DNA of 60,026 bases. Origin: Dehalococcoidales bacterium. GTDB lineage: Bacteria > Chloroflexota > Dehalococcoidia > Dehalococcoidales > RBG-16-60-22. Within the stretch, counting starts at the first letter, position 1. Each line of letters begins with the position of its first letter. The DNA lies in contig JAQTMM010000003.1 in the NCBI GenBank assembly GCA_028714335.1, positions 1 to 60,026 on the forward strand, read 5' to 3'. The notes under the pieces are model-generated. The model saw only the letters and a program-made list of their open reading frames with translations. It ran no database searches and was not told the origin of the DNA. This document shows positions 30,341 through 40,831 of this stretch, one piece after another. The translations under genes were made by a program, and so were the position numbers.

Positions 30341-31717
30341 ATGCCGAATATTGAAGAAATAGCCCGGAGTATGACCGGGGAACTCAAGCAAGATAAAGCC
30401 GATTACCTTGAAGCGCACTTCGAGGAGAGCCAAACCAGCCACATCACCTACCGCGGCCAGGATATCGAGTCGGTGGGGCGCTCTACCGCTTCCGGCGGCA
30501 ACGTCCGGGCATTAGTCAGAGGGGGGTGGGGCTTCACCAGTTTTAACGACTTCGCCGGGCTAAAGAAACGCGTCGCCTTAGCCATCGAGCAGGCGAAAAC
30601 CACCGGCGCTGACTTGAGCCTTTTAGCGCCTATCGAATCGGCGCAGGAGGTGGTGACAAGCGGGGTAAAGCAAAACCCGGTGACGATACCATTAAAGAAA
30701 AAGAAGCTGCTGCTGGACGAATACAACGAAATCATCTGGGGGACGCCGGGCATAAAGACCTCGGACATCGGCTACTCGGACAGCTGTAAGAAAGTCATCT
30801 TCCTGAATTCCGAGGGCAGCTTGATTTCGCAGGAACGGGCAGATGTTTCCATCAGGCTGACGGCTATCGCGGCTAAAGACAGCGAGGTGCAGCAGGTGGG
30901 GATAAGCGTTGGCAGCCGCGGCAACTTTGAAGACATCAGCCACCTGCAGGAAAAAGCCAAAGAGATAGCGCAAAAAGCTGTAGCGCTGCTCGACGCGCCG
31001 CAGGTTAAAGGCGGCGAATACACCGTAGTCCTCGACCCGGTGCTGGCAGGGGTTTTCGTGCACGAGGCTTTCGGGCATTTATCGGAATCCGATTTTATAT
31101 TTGAAAACGAACGCATGCGTGAGGTCATGGTGCTGGGCAAGCAGTTCGGGGTGGAGAACCTTAATATCGTCGACTCGGCGGTAGAGCCCGGTTTACGCGG
31201 CAGCTTTAAGTACGACGATGAAGGTACCCGCGCCGTCAAAACCTACCTGATCCGGGAAGGCAAACTCGTCGGGCGGCTGCATTCGCGGGAGACCGCCGCC
31301 AAGATGAATGAAAAACCCACTGGCAACGCCCGCGCTGTCAACTACCGCTTCCCGCCCATCGTGCGCATGACTAATACTTACATCGAGCCGGACAAGATGT
31401 CCTTTGAAGACATGATTGCCGACATCAAGGAAGGCATTTACGCCAAGAACTGGTACGGCGGGACGACCAGCATGGAGATGTTCACCTTTTCCGCCGGCGA
31501 GGCCTATATGATACGCAACGGGAAAATCGCCGAGTCCATCCGCCCGGTGATGCTGACCGGCAACGTTTTCAATACTCTGAAAAACATCGACGCCATCGGC
31601 AACGACCTGGATATGAACCAGGGCGGCGGCTGCGGGAAAAACGGGCAGGCGCCCCTCCCCGTTTCCAACGGTAGCCCCCACATCCGCATCCGGCATTGCC
31701 TTATCGGAGGTAAATAA
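30341..31717 (+). CDS. tldD: TldD metalloprotease family protein
   Basis: FVHEAFGHLSESDFIFEN (HExxxH); NYRFPPIVRMTNTYIEPG-like block; C-terminal GGCGKNGQ. Confidence 0.92.
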   Translation: MPNIEEIARSMTGELKQDKADYLEAHFEESQTSHITYRGQDIESVGRSTASGGNVRALVRGGWGFTSFNDFAGLKKRVALAIEQAKTTGADLSLLAPIESAQEVVTSGVKQNPVTIPLKKKKLLLDEYNEIIWGTPGIKTSDIGYSDSCKKVIFLNSEGSLISQERADVSIRLTAIAAKDSEVQQVGISVGSRGNFEDISHLQEKAKEIAQKAVALLDAPQVKGGEYTVVLDPVLAGVFVHEAFGHLSESDFIFENERMREVMVLGKQFGVENLNIVDSAVEPGLRGSFKYDDEGTRAVKTYLIREGKLVGRLHSRETAAKMNEKPTGNARAVNYRFPPIVRMTNTYIEPDKMSFEDMIADIKEGIYAKNWYGGTTSMEMFTFSAGEAYMIRNGKIAESIRPVMLTGNVFNTLKNIDAIGNDLDMNQGGGCGKNGQAPLPVSNGSPHIRIRHCLIGGK

Positions 31718-33021
31718 TGGAAGAAATCCTCGCCCGGGCGCAAAAAACCGCCAAAGAAGCGGAAGTCTTTGAAGTAACCTCGGAAGAAACACAGGTTAAG
31801 TTTGACGCCAACCGCCTCAAACACATGGAAACCACTCAGTCCACCAGCGTCGCCCTGCGCATTATCAAGGACGGAAAAATCGGCTACGCCACGACAACCG
31901 GCATTACCGACGGGCAGCAGCTGGTTAAAGACGCCGTAGAAACCGCCGTCTTCGGGACCGAGGCTAAGTTTTCCCTGCCGTATAATTCCATTTACCCGAA
32001 GGTAGATATCTACGACGACGCTACGCCACAGGTAGCAATTAACGATATGGTGGCGCTGGGCAACAAGATGGTCGCCGCTGTGACCGCCCACACCGCCGGA
32101 ATTTTATGCTACGCCAACATCGCCCGCAGCGTGATGACCGTCCGCATTATCAACTCGCGCGGGGGCAAGGCGGAATATAAAAAATCGTTCTTCTCCCTCG
32201 ACCTTGAAGGCCACTTGATTGAAGGTACCGACATGCTCTTCGTCTGGGACGGGGAGAACTCATGCCAACCCCTCCTCGACCCCAAGCCGATTATCGACAC
32301 AGTAATTAGACAATTGGAATGGGCTAAAGAAAAAGCCAAGGCGCCTACCAAAGTCCTGCCGGTCATCTTTACGCCCTACGGCATCGCCAGCGCTTTAACA
32401 TACCCCCTTATCACCGCCCTCAACGGCAAGGTCGTTTATGAAGGAGCCTCGCCTTTAGGGGACAAGGTGGGGCAACAAGTTTTCGACAAAAACTTCAACC
32501 TGTGCGACGACCCGACGATAGCCTATCAGCCCGCCAGCCGCCCCTGCGACGACGAAGGCGTCTCCAGCCAGCGTACCCCGCTGATTGAAGAAGGCGTGGT
32601 CAAAGGCTTTTTATATGACCTGCAGACGGCAGGTAAGGCAGGCAAAAAGAGCACCGGCAACGGCAACCGGAGCCGCGGCAGCCTCCCCACCATATCCCCC
32701 AGCGCTTTGGTTATTGCCCCCGGCACCGCCACCTTTGACGCTATGGTCAGCGACATTAAAGAAGGACTGGTCATCGAGCAGTTGATGGGTTCGGAGCAGG
32801 GCAACGTGCTAGGTGGCGACTTCAGCGGCAACGTCCTGCTGGGCTACAAAATTGAAAAAGGTAAAATCGTGGGGCGCGTTAAAGACACGATGGTCTCCGG
32901 CAACGTTTACCAGATACTTAAAGACATCGCGGCCATCGGTAACGAGGCGCGGTGGGTCGGCAGTGTCCTCCAGACTCCACCCATCTATTGCCAAGGGTTG
33001 AGCGTTTCGAGTAAGGGGTAG
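31717..33021 (+). CDS. TldE/PmbA family protein
   Basis: VTPYGIAS/FTPYGIASALTYPL; adjacent to tldD; C-terminal AIGNEARWVGSVLQTPPIYCQGLSVS. Confidence 0.88.
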   Translation: MEEILARAQKTAKEAEVFEVTSEETQVKFDANRLKHMETTQSTSVALRIIKDGKIGYATTTGITDGQQLVKDAVETAVFGTEAKFSLPYNSIYPKVDIYDDATPQVAINDMVALGNKMVAAVTAHTAGILCYANIARSVMTVRIINSRGGKAEYKKSFFSLDLEGHLIEGTDMLFVWDGENSCQPLLDPKPIIDTVIRQLEWAKEKAKAPTKVLPVIFTPYGIASALTYPLITALNGKVVYEGASPLGDKVGQQVFDKNFNLCDDPTIAYQPASRPCDDEGVSSQRTPLIEEGVVKGFLYDLQTAGKAGKKSTGNGNRSRGSLPTISPSALVIAPGTATFDAMVSDIKEGLVIEQLMGSEQGNVLGGDFSGNVLLGYKIEKGKIVGRVKDTMVSGNVYQILKDIAAIGNEARWVGSVLQTPPIYCQGLSVSSKG

Positions 33022-33070
33022 AGAAAATCTCATTACAACATAGTACAATAGTTATTAGAGGCAACGCTGA

Positions 33071-33877
33071 ATGAGCGACATTATTAAATATACCGCCCGA
33101 CCCAAGCTAAAGACACCCAACCTTTTAGCCGCCTGGCCCGGCATCGGCAATGTGTCGATGATAATCGCCAATTATCTTAAAGCCAAACTCCCCTTTAAAG
33201 AGTTGGGTTACCTGGAGGCGGCGTACTTCTTCGACCCCATCGGCGTGCTGGTGAGAGAAGACGTTGTTGACGAGCCCACTTTCCCCCAGAGCGATTTTTA
33301 TTATTATAAGAACCCCGGCGATGGTAAGGACCTGATATTATTCATCGGGGACGACCAGCCCGCTACCAAGGGCTACGAACTGGCGCATTGTATTTTGGAC
33401 GTCGGCGCCAAATACGGCGCACAGCGCGTCTTTACCTGCGCGGCGGCGATAACACGTATCCACCATACCGAGCCGCCCAAGGTCTGGGGCGTGGCGACCA
33501 GCCACCTTTTAGCCGCCGACCTTAAAGCCTATAATCTCGAGCATGCCAGCAACCTGCAAATCGCCGGGCTTAACGGGCTGCTGCTGGGGGTGGCTAAAGA
33601 ACGCGAGACGGACGGCATCTGCCTGCTGGGCGAGGTGCCGGTTTATGCCAGCCGTGTGCCCAATCCCATGGCGGCGCTAGCGGTGCTTAAAGTGCTGACC
33701 GAGATGCTGGAAATCAAGGTGGACTATGCCGACATGTCTAAAATGGCGGTAGAAGCCAGCGAGAGAATCAAGCAGGTGGCCGCCCAGGCGATGGAAGAAT
33801 ACATCGACTACTTTACCGAGCCTATTTGGGAGCGCGGCGAAGAAGAAGAGGACGACGAGGAACCAGGGGAAAACTGA
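33071..33877 (+). CDS. PAC2 (proteasome assembly chaperone-like) family protein
   Basis: LLAAWPGIGNVSMIIANYLKAKL...LILFIGDDQPATKGYELA...GLNGLLLGVAKERETDGICLLGEVP. Confidence 0.82.
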   Translation: MSDIIKYTARPKLKTPNLLAAWPGIGNVSMIIANYLKAKLPFKELGYLEAAYFFDPIGVLVREDVVDEPTFPQSDFYYYKNPGDGKDLILFIGDDQPATKGYELAHCILDVGAKYGAQRVFTCAAAITRIHHTEPPKVWGVATSHLLAADLKAYNLEHASNLQIAGLNGLLLGVAKERETDGICLLGEVPVYASRVPNPMAALAVLKVLTEMLEIKVDYADMSKMAVEASERIKQVAAQAMEEYIDYFTEPIWERGEEEEDDEEPGEN

Positions 33878-33904
33878 TAAAAGCCGCCGGGCTCTGTTGA
33901 TACT

Positions 33905-34483
33905 ATGAAACTGTGGAAGCGCGATAGATTCACCGGAATAAAACCGCTCAACGGCAGCGTTATCACCGGCAAGAAAATCAGTCTCCGCGAGAAAAAACTC
34001 TCCGACGTCCGCGAGGATTACGATTGGCAGACCGACGAAGAACTATCGGAGCTTGACGCTGCCCCCAAGCTGGAAATGGCTTTCTCCGTTTACCTGCTCG
34101 ACTACTCCACCCGCTTCCGCCACAAAGACCACAACCACTTTCCCCTCGGCATAGAAACCCTCGACGGCAAGCACATCGGCAACTGCACCTGCTACGAAAT
34201 CAACCCCCGCAAAGCGGAGGCGCAGGTGGGCATTATGATTGGAGATAAAAATTACTGGAACAAGGGTTACGGCGCCGATGTTCTCAACACGCTGGTTGGC
34301 TACATCTATGACACCTCGAGCTTTAACCGGCTTTACCTCAAGACATTGGATTGGAATAAACGGGCGCAAAAGTGCTTCGCTAAATGCGGATTCACGTTCT
34401 GCGGCACGCTAAAGCGCGATAGCTATAAGTTCTTACTGATGGAGCTAAAGCGGGAGGACTGGGAAAAGAGGCGGGGTAAATGA
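33905..34483 (+). CDS. GNAT family N-acetyltransferase (RimJ/RimL-like)
   Basis: KISLREKKLSDVREDYDW...VGIMIGDKNYWNKGYGADVLNTLVGYIYDTSSFNRLYLKTLDWNKRAQKCFAKCGF. Confidence 0.85.
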   Translation: MKLWKRDRFTGIKPLNGSVITGKKISLREKKLSDVREDYDWQTDEELSELDAAPKLEMAFSVYLLDYSTRFRHKDHNHFPLGIETLDGKHIGNCTCYEINPRKAEAQVGIMIGDKNYWNKGYGADVLNTLVGYIYDTSSFNRLYLKTLDWNKRAQKCFAKCGFTFCGTLKRDSYKFLLMELKREDWEKRRGK

Positions 34484-35514
34484 AAATAGACTACCAGCCG
34501 ATAGAGTGGCTCGGCAACAGGGTAAGGATACTCGACCAGACAAAATTGCCCCAAAAAGAGACTTACCTGGTTACGGACGATTATAGAAAAGTCGCCGGTG
34601 CTATTAAGGAACTAAAAGTCCGCGGCGCGCCAGCCATTGGGATAGCCGGGGCTTACGGGGTGGTTTTAGGCGCTTTGAAAATCAAGGCGGCATCAAGAGA
34701 AGAATTTTTAAAGCAAGTCCAAAAAGTCAGCGACGCTATAGCGTCCACGCGCCCCACCGCGCGTAATCTATTCTTCGCTTTAGAGCGGATGCAAAAAGCG
34801 TCGGCCAAGGGTAAGAATCCAGAGGAAATAAAAAAGGCTTTGGTAACCGAAGCACAAAAAATCCACAAGGAAGAAGCCGACGCCACCAAACACTTAAGCG
34901 AACTGGGGGCGGGGCTGATGAAGAAGGGGTGGACGATTCTAACGCACTGCAATACGGGACCTTTAGCGACATCCGGTTACGGCACGGCACTGGGGGTCAT
35001 TATTGCGACTCACAAGCAGGGCAAGAAAGTCCAGGTCCTCGCCGACGAAACACGTCCTTTATTGCAGGGGGCGCGGCTGACCGCCTGGGAACTCAAGAAA
35101 GCCGGTGTGCCGGTAACGCTTATCACAGATTCTATGGCGGGGCACTTTATGCGCAGCGGCAAGGTGGATTGTGTCATCACCGGAGCAGACAGGATAGCCG
35201 CCAACGGCGATACAGCGAACAAAATCGGCACCTACCCACTGGCGGTGGTGGCTAAAGAGAACAGGATTCCGTTCTACATCGCCGCGCCGGTTTCCACTAT
35301 TGATATGAAGATTAAGTCCGGCGCCAGGATACCGATTGAAGAGCGCGGGGCGGATGAGGTCCTGCGCTTTAACGGGCAGTTGCTAGTGCTGGACGGCATC
35401 AATGCCGCTAACCCTGCCTTCGACGTTACACCCAATAGATACATCACCGCTATCATTACGGACAAAGGCATCATCAAGCCGCCGTATCTGGAAGGAATTA
35501 AAAAGCTTATATGA
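34480..35514 (+). CDS. mtnA: S-methyl-5-thioribose-1-phosphate isomerase
   Basis: VRGAPAIGIAGAYGVVLGA, ILTHCNTGPLATSGYGTALGVI, DETRPLLQGARLTAWEL, GADRIAANGDTANKIGTYPLAV. Confidence 0.94.
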   Translation: MKIDYQPIEWLGNRVRILDQTKLPQKETYLVTDDYRKVAGAIKELKVRGAPAIGIAGAYGVVLGALKIKAASREEFLKQVQKVSDAIASTRPTARNLFFALERMQKASAKGKNPEEIKKALVTEAQKIHKEEADATKHLSELGAGLMKKGWTILTHCNTGPLATSGYGTALGVIIATHKQGKKVQVLADETRPLLQGARLTAWELKKAGVPVTLITDSMAGHFMRSGKVDCVITGADRIAANGDTANKIGTYPLAVVAKENRIPFYIAAPVSTIDMKIKSGARIPIEERGADEVLRFNGQLLVLDGINAANPAFDVTPNRYITAIITDKGIIKPPYLEGIKKLI

Positions 35515-36377
35515 ATAAACCGAAGACACTTATTTTGACCGGCGCCCACCCTGACGATGAATCCTTTGGTATCGGGGGTACGCTGGCGCATTATGCCGCC
35601 GCCGGCTACAACGTCTATTACGTCTGCGGCACCCGCGGCGAGGTTGGCGAAGCGCCGCCGGAAATGCTGAAAAATTATAAGTCCATCGGCGACTTGCGTT
35701 CGCACGAGATGGCCTGTGCCGCTAAAGCCCTCGGCTTAAAGGACGTTATCTACCTGGGCTACCGCGATTCCGGCATGGCAGGCTCGCCGGAAAACAAGCA
35801 CCCTAAAGCGTTAGCCGCCACCCCTACAGAACAGGTCGCCAAGCAAATCGTTAAAATACTGCGTAAGTTAAAGCCGGAAGTCATTATAACGTCCGACCCC
35901 AACGGCGGCTACGGCCACCCCGACCATATAGCGATTTATAAAGCGACGATGTTGGCTTTTGGCGCCTGCGACGACCCCCAAAAATACCCCGAAGCCGGAC
36001 CGCCCTACCAGCCGCAGAAACTGTACTATCATGTGTTCCCGCACAAGCTACTAAAACTCATGGTTAAGGTAATGAAATTATTCGGGCGGGACGTGCACCA
36101 CATGGGTAAAAATAAGGACATCGACCTGGAGGAATTCCTTGAGCCGGAATTCCCGGTACACGCCGTCATTAAAATCAGTAAAGAGGTAGAGGCGATTCAC
36201 CACCGGGCGGTGCAGTGCCACGCGAGCCAGCTGCATCCCGGGGATGACGGCCCAGGGCCGGGGGGGCTACTGGGACTTATCAACCGTCTCATGGCGCCGT
36301 GCGACCACTATACGCGCGTTTACCCGCCGGTTAAGGGGCACATCCGCGAAAACGACTTATTCAAAGGAGTAAAATGA
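35511..36377 (+). CDS. PIG-L family deacetylase
   Basis: LILTGAHPDDESFGIGGTLAHYAAAGY...GYGHPDHIAIY. Confidence 0.88.
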   Translation: MNKPKTLILTGAHPDDESFGIGGTLAHYAAAGYNVYYVCGTRGEVGEAPPEMLKNYKSIGDLRSHEMACAAKALGLKDVIYLGYRDSGMAGSPENKHPKALAATPTEQVAKQIVKILRKLKPEVIITSDPNGGYGHPDHIAIYKATMLAFGACDDPQKYPEAGPPYQPQKLYYHVFPHKLLKLMVKVMKLFGRDVHHMGKNKDIDLEEFLEPEFPVHAVIKISKEVEAIHHRAVQCHASQLHPGDDGPGPGGLLGLINRLMAPCDHYTRVYPPVKGHIRENDLFKGVK

Positions 36378-37075
36378 CCGCTACTCAAGAAGCTAAAATC
36401 AAATCCCTGGAATCTGAAGTTAAAGCCTTAAAAAAGCAAATGCAAAGACTGGATGACATCGAAGCTATAAAACGGCTGCAGTGCGCGTATGGCTACTACC
36501 TGGAGCACTGGATGGGTGACGAGATTATCGACTGCTTTGCCAAGGATAATCCGGAGGTCGCCGGCACTTTTGTGGAGGGCACGTATAAAGGGCCGGAAGG
36601 TATCCGCCGTTACTTTGGACGGATGAAGGAAACACCGCCGGAATTCCTCCATATGGTAATGCAGGTCTCGCCGGTGATTACGGTGGATGAAAACGGCAAG
36701 ACAGCTTACGGACGTTGGTACGGTTACGGGGGGATTCTCTCTAAAGCCGCCCAGCCCCTCGACCCGGCGATGATGGCAGTCATTTACGAGATGGACTATA
36801 TTAAGGAAGACAATGTCTGGAAAATTCTAAAACTGCGGCTGCAAATGCATTACGCCTACCCCACCCGCATGCCCCAACCGCCACCCGACGGCAAGCAAGC
36901 AGCACCGCGGATGCAGCTCAACCCGGACGAATGGGCGCAGTATGATACGCAGTATCCCTCAGGGTATATATACCCCTTCCACTTTGTGCACCCGGTGACG
37001 GGCAAGCCCACCACCGAGGCCAAACGCAACGCCAAGCTAAAGCTCAAGCCGAGCCCTTTCAAAGACTGGAAATAG
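36374..37075 (+). CDS. SnoaL-like / NTF2-fold protein
   Basis: DDIEAIKRLQCAYGYYLEHWMGDEIIDCFAKDNPEV...YKGPEGIRRYF. Confidence 0.75.
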   Translation: MTATQEAKIKSLESEVKALKKQMQRLDDIEAIKRLQCAYGYYLEHWMGDEIIDCFAKDNPEVAGTFVEGTYKGPEGIRRYFGRMKETPPEFLHMVMQVSPVITVDENGKTAYGRWYGYGGILSKAAQPLDPAMMAVIYEMDYIKEDNVWKILKLRLQMHYAYPTRMPQPPPDGKQAAPRMQLNPDEWAQYDTQYPSGYIYPFHFVHPVTGKPTTEAKRNAKLKLKPSPFKDWK

Positions 37076-37085
37076 GAGGAAGACA

Positions 37086-37865
37086 ATGCCTACCGCTACG
37101 GTTAACGGCATCAAGATTAACTATAAAGTTGAGGGTCATGGATACCCGCTGGTAATGATAATGGGATTCAGTTCGCCGAGGAGCGGATGGGCATCCCAAA
37201 TACCTATCTTTAAAAAACATTACCAGGTAATTACGTTTGATAACCGGGGGGTGGGGAAGTCCGATAAGCCGGAGGGGCCATATACCACCCAGATGATGGC
37301 GGATGATGCGGTGGCTTTGATGAATCACCTGGGCATCGAAAAAGCTAACGTGATGGGGGCATCCATGGGCGGCATGATTGCCCAGGAACTAGCCATCAAC
37401 CACCCAGAGAAGGTAAACAAATTGGTGCTAGCCTGCACCTATTGCTGTAAGCAAAAGCCAAGCGGCGATACGCCGGAACAGGCGGCACTGCTAAAGCTGC
37501 CCCCGAAGAAATTAGCCGCCGCCATGGCCAGGCTTGCCTGCAATAACCCGACACTAAAGTTCATCGTTGGGATGATGGCAACGTTACAGACCTACTTTAT
37601 ATCCGCCGCGGCAAAGGCGGGCATTATAGGTCAAACAGCGGCTTGCACGAACCATAATACCCTCGACAGATTACCGAAAATAAAAACCCCGACGCTGGTA
37701 ATCGTGGGGACGGAAGACCATCTTATTACCCCCGCCTCATCCGACGTTATAGCGAAAAACATACCCGGCGCTAAACTGGTAAAGGTGGAGGGCGGGTCGC
37801 ACATGTTTTTCTTGGAAAACAAGGAGGAATTCAACCAGAAAGTACTGGATTTCCTGACAAAATAA
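37086..37865 (+). CDS. Alpha/beta hydrolase
   Basis: GYPLVMIMGFSSPRSGW...VITFDNRGVGKSDKP...NVMGASMGGMIAQELAI. Confidence 0.9.
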   Translation: MPTATVNGIKINYKVEGHGYPLVMIMGFSSPRSGWASQIPIFKKHYQVITFDNRGVGKSDKPEGPYTTQMMADDAVALMNHLGIEKANVMGASMGGMIAQELAINHPEKVNKLVLACTYCCKQKPSGDTPEQAALLKLPPKKLAAAMARLACNNPTLKFIVGMMATLQTYFISAAAKAGIIGQTAACTNHNTLDRLPKIKTPTLVIVGTEDHLITPASSDVIAKNIPGAKLVKVEGGSHMFFLENKEEFNQKVLDFLTK

Positions 37866-37880
37866 CAACCGCTCTTATTG

Positions 37881-38819
37881 TTACTTCTTTATTGAGCGGA
37901 GAAACTCATCGAAAGCCGCCGGCCCGGTATAACGCAACTGGTAGCCGGTGGCTTTTTTGACTTTGGTGTTGTCCAAGACAATGGGATACTGCAGCATCAT
38001 GATGCCGCCGGCTTGCGAACGCTTTTGCAGATGCAAACCCCAGGAAAGCTGTATCCCCAAATGCAGCAGCCACGCCGGTAATGAAATTGACGGCCTGCCC
38101 AGCTTTTTTATCATGTCGCGGTAGGGCAAAGCGCCGTCGCCAGTGAGGTTGTAGATGCCGGCTTTTTTCTTTTTCAGCAAAAGAACGGTCAACTCCACCA
38201 GGTCGTCTTCATGGATGAACTGCCAGAGCGGATTTTTCCCCACCGCCCTGACCATCACCGGCAGGAATAAAGCCGTCAGCCCGCAAGCATCGCCGCAGGG
38301 GCCGGTCACAGGAGCTGTCCGCCCGATGGTGACACAAACATCCTTGTGCTTTTGAGCAAAATCCTGAAAGAGCCGGTCAACCCTGGCTTTATCACAAGCA
38401 TAGGGATAATCGGCGTTGGGATGGAGAGGCGTTTCTTCCGTAAAGAGCGGCGGGTTGTCTTTGTGCGCGCCGTATTCCGTGTTGCTGCCCATGTAATAGG
38501 CCTGTTTAACGCCAGCCGCGGCACAGGCGGCCAGGAAGTTCTTCGAGCCGCCGATATTAATAGCTTCGGATTTTACAGCGTCGTGAATGGGGAGAACGAT
38601 AAACGCAAGGTGCAAAGCGGTATCTATTTTGTTGTCGCGGAAAATGCCGTCCATAGGCTGGCGGACATCATGTTTAATAAACGTAAACTTGGGGGACGTA
38701 AAAGACGGCTCTTTGACATCAAGCCCGATGATGCGTTTGACTTCCGGCTCGCGGTTGATTCTTTTTAAGAGTTGGGTGCCGAGATAACCGGACACACCGG
38801 TGATGGCGACGTTTTGCAT
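37881..38819 (-). CDS. NAD-dependent epimerase/dehydratase
   Basis: NVAITGVSGYLGTQLLKRI...YPYACDKARVDRL. Confidence 0.85.
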   Translation of the reverse strand: MQNVAITGVSGYLGTQLLKRINREPEVKRIIGLDVKEPSFTSPKFTFIKHDVRQPMDGIFRDNKIDTALHLAFIVLPIHDAVKSEAINIGGSKNFLAACAAAGVKQAYYMGSNTEYGAHKDNPPLFTEETPLHPNADYPYACDKARVDRLFQDFAQKHKDVCVTIGRTAPVTGPCGDACGLTALFLPVMVRAVGKNPLWQFIHEDDLVELTVLLLKKKKAGIYNLTGDGALPYRDMIKKLGRPSISLPAWLLHLGIQLSWGLHLQKRSQAGGIMMLQYPIVLDNTKVKKATGYQLRYTGPAAFDEFLRSIKK

Positions 38820-38923
38820 ACAGCTTCTATTGTATATGAACGGGGCGGCATATGGGAAGCGAGGCTTGCGGCGGGAGTGATGCTGACTTATACTTTATAT
38901 ACGTTAAAACATCGGAGGGAAGC

Positions 38924-39679
38924 ATGAGCACAAAGAAACTGGATTTATCAATATTCGACAAGTTCAATTTTAAGCTGAAACCCATCGGCGTCAAGTTCCT
39001 GCTTTTTAAGCCGGAGGGGCTGAGGAAAATCGACAAGAAGCTGGCAATATGCGAGATGTGGCGGGAGGCTCAAAAGGCCGAGCCGTTTTATGCAACGGTA
39101 GAAGACTTTAACTGCGTGGCGCCGGTGCTGCTGGGCATGGCGGATACCGACCCGATTTACGAGAGCGGGAGCATCGGGCCGGCTTTAGGGATATTTGAGG
39201 AAGCGCGCGCCAACCGGCGTGTTTATTATCAAATCACCTACCTGGAAAAGGGCAGTGTTAAATACGTCGCCATGGCGTCGATTGATAAGATGAAGTTTTC
39301 GCCGGACGTTCTGCTGCTTTCCGCTAACGCCGAACAGCTGGAAATCATCCTGCGGGCAATGTGTTATGCCTCCGGCAAGATGTGGACGGCCAAGGGGACG
39401 CCGGTTATCGAGTGCTCGTGGCTGATGACCTATCCATACATCAGCGGCGAACTGAACTTCGCGCTGGCGGACGCATCGCACGGGATGATATCCAAGCAGA
39501 TATTCCCGGCGGGGACGATACTGGTCGCCGTACCCTTTGACAAGATTGCCACGCTGATTGACGGGCTGGAGAAGATAGAGTGGAAGCCGGACCTTTACAC
39601 CAAGGGGCGGGAGTACCATGATAAGAAGTTCGAGGAAGTGACCACGGGTTTGCAGAAGAAGCTGGAGGCGGAAAAGTAG
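38924..39679 (+). CDS. DUF169-like protein
   Basis: KPIGVKFLLFKPEGLRKIDKKLAICEMWREAQKAEPFYATVEDFNCVAPVLLGM. ATG at 38924 preceded by GGAGGG; the listed 38852 start is probably too early. Confidence 0.75.
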   Translation: MSTKKLDLSIFDKFNFKLKPIGVKFLLFKPEGLRKIDKKLAICEMWREAQKAEPFYATVEDFNCVAPVLLGMADTDPIYESGSIGPALGIFEEARANRRVYYQITYLEKGSVKYVAMASIDKMKFSPDVLLLSANAEQLEIILRAMCYASGKMWTAKGTPVIECSWLMTYPYISGELNFALADASHGMISKQIFPAGTILVAVPFDKIATLIDGLEKIEWKPDLYTKGREYHDKKFEEVTTGLQKKLEAEK

Positions 39680-39810
39680 AAATGGATTCGTTCAAAAATA
39701 AATTTTTAGTTTAGCCTCGATTTTGGTGTATTCGTTATTGGATTTATGGCAAGCGGCTGTTGGTTTTTAGTTTTTATTATCTAGTTTAGAGTAAGGGGCG
39801 CTGGAGGGAA

Positions 39811-39880
39811 AGAGGGTTTTGGCGAGGATTGATAAAAACCCTCTGTATCTCCCTTTACGAAAGGGAGAGGGAAAAGGGGG
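39811..39880. repeat. Twin-hairpin repeat, copy A
   Basis: AGAGGGTTTT...AAAACCCTCT then TCTCCCTTT-acg-AAAGGGAGA. Confidence 0.8.
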
Positions 39881-39897
39881 GCTAAAATATACTTTGA

Positions 39898-40800
39898 ATG
39901 AAAAAGTTCAGTTTTAAACGGTTTTCAAAAAGGTTCTGGTGGATTTGGGTATTGTTGGGAATCGGCATCATTATCCTTAGTATGGTAATTTATTCGGGGT
40001 TCGAGGTTAAACAAGAAAATATTACCAAGAATGGAACCCCAAAAGATAGCAGCGAGGAAGGAATAACAAGGCCGTTTTCGGATACCGAGCTGGCGGCAGC
40101 TAATCTGGCAATTGCCAATGGCATAAAAATAGAGGACCCCCAGTACGATTGGTATGAGTTCCCCGCCGGTTCAATGCAATCTGATGGGCGGCCGGATAAT
40201 TCCGAGCCTTACCCTTTGCCCTGGACAGATTTTAGAAGCGTTAGTATCGGGGCAGACCAAGACTATATTTACTTTAAATTCCAGTTCTGGGGTGAATTCC
40301 CCCTGGAAGCGGTAAGTTATAATGGCGACTTAATCAATAGTACCGGAGCTAAAATCTCCAACTTCACTTTTACGAATGACGAAGGCAAGCAAGATTCCGC
40401 CGATTTAGGGGCGGGGCTCTGGTACGTTATGATGGAAAACGATATATGGGTACCGGCCGAAGATGTGATGCTAGGCCAAGGCGCCATGATATCACCAATA
40501 GGGCGTGATGAATATATGGAGACGATTTTCAAAATCCAAACCGGAGCCGGTATGATTGCGGGAGGCCCGGGTTACGACTATATTTTAAGCGCTTTTCCTT
40601 TATCGCTGTTTAACTTGAAACTTGGTGATGAGGTCACTTTCGACTCTTCATCCGAAACGGGCAGTTCAATTTATCACCATGAAGCCCTGGATATTATACT
40701 GGATAGGCCCGGAGAGAAATTTGGAGATGTAATAATATATGTACTGGGTTCCGACTATTATGAAATTATGCCAAACCCGGATTATACAAACCATAGTTAA
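39898..40800 (+). CDS. Hypothetical protein with one N-terminal transmembrane segment
   Basis: FWWIWVLLGIGIIILSMVIYSGF then hydrophilic acidic domain; no family recognised. Confidence 0.6.
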   Translation: MKKFSFKRFSKRFWWIWVLLGIGIIILSMVIYSGFEVKQENITKNGTPKDSSEEGITRPFSDTELAAANLAIANGIKIEDPQYDWYEFPAGSMQSDGRPDNSEPYPLPWTDFRSVSIGADQDYIYFKFQFWGEFPLEAVSYNGDLINSTGAKISNFTFTNDEGKQDSADLGAGLWYVMMENDIWVPAEDVMLGQGAMISPIGRDEYMETIFKIQTGAGMIAGGPGYDYILSAFPLSLFNLKLGDEVTFDSSSETGSSIYHHEALDIILDRPGEKFGDVIIYVLGSDYYEIMPNPDYTNHS

Positions 40801-40831
40801 TGGGGGTACCTATCTCGGTTACGCTCGGGAT

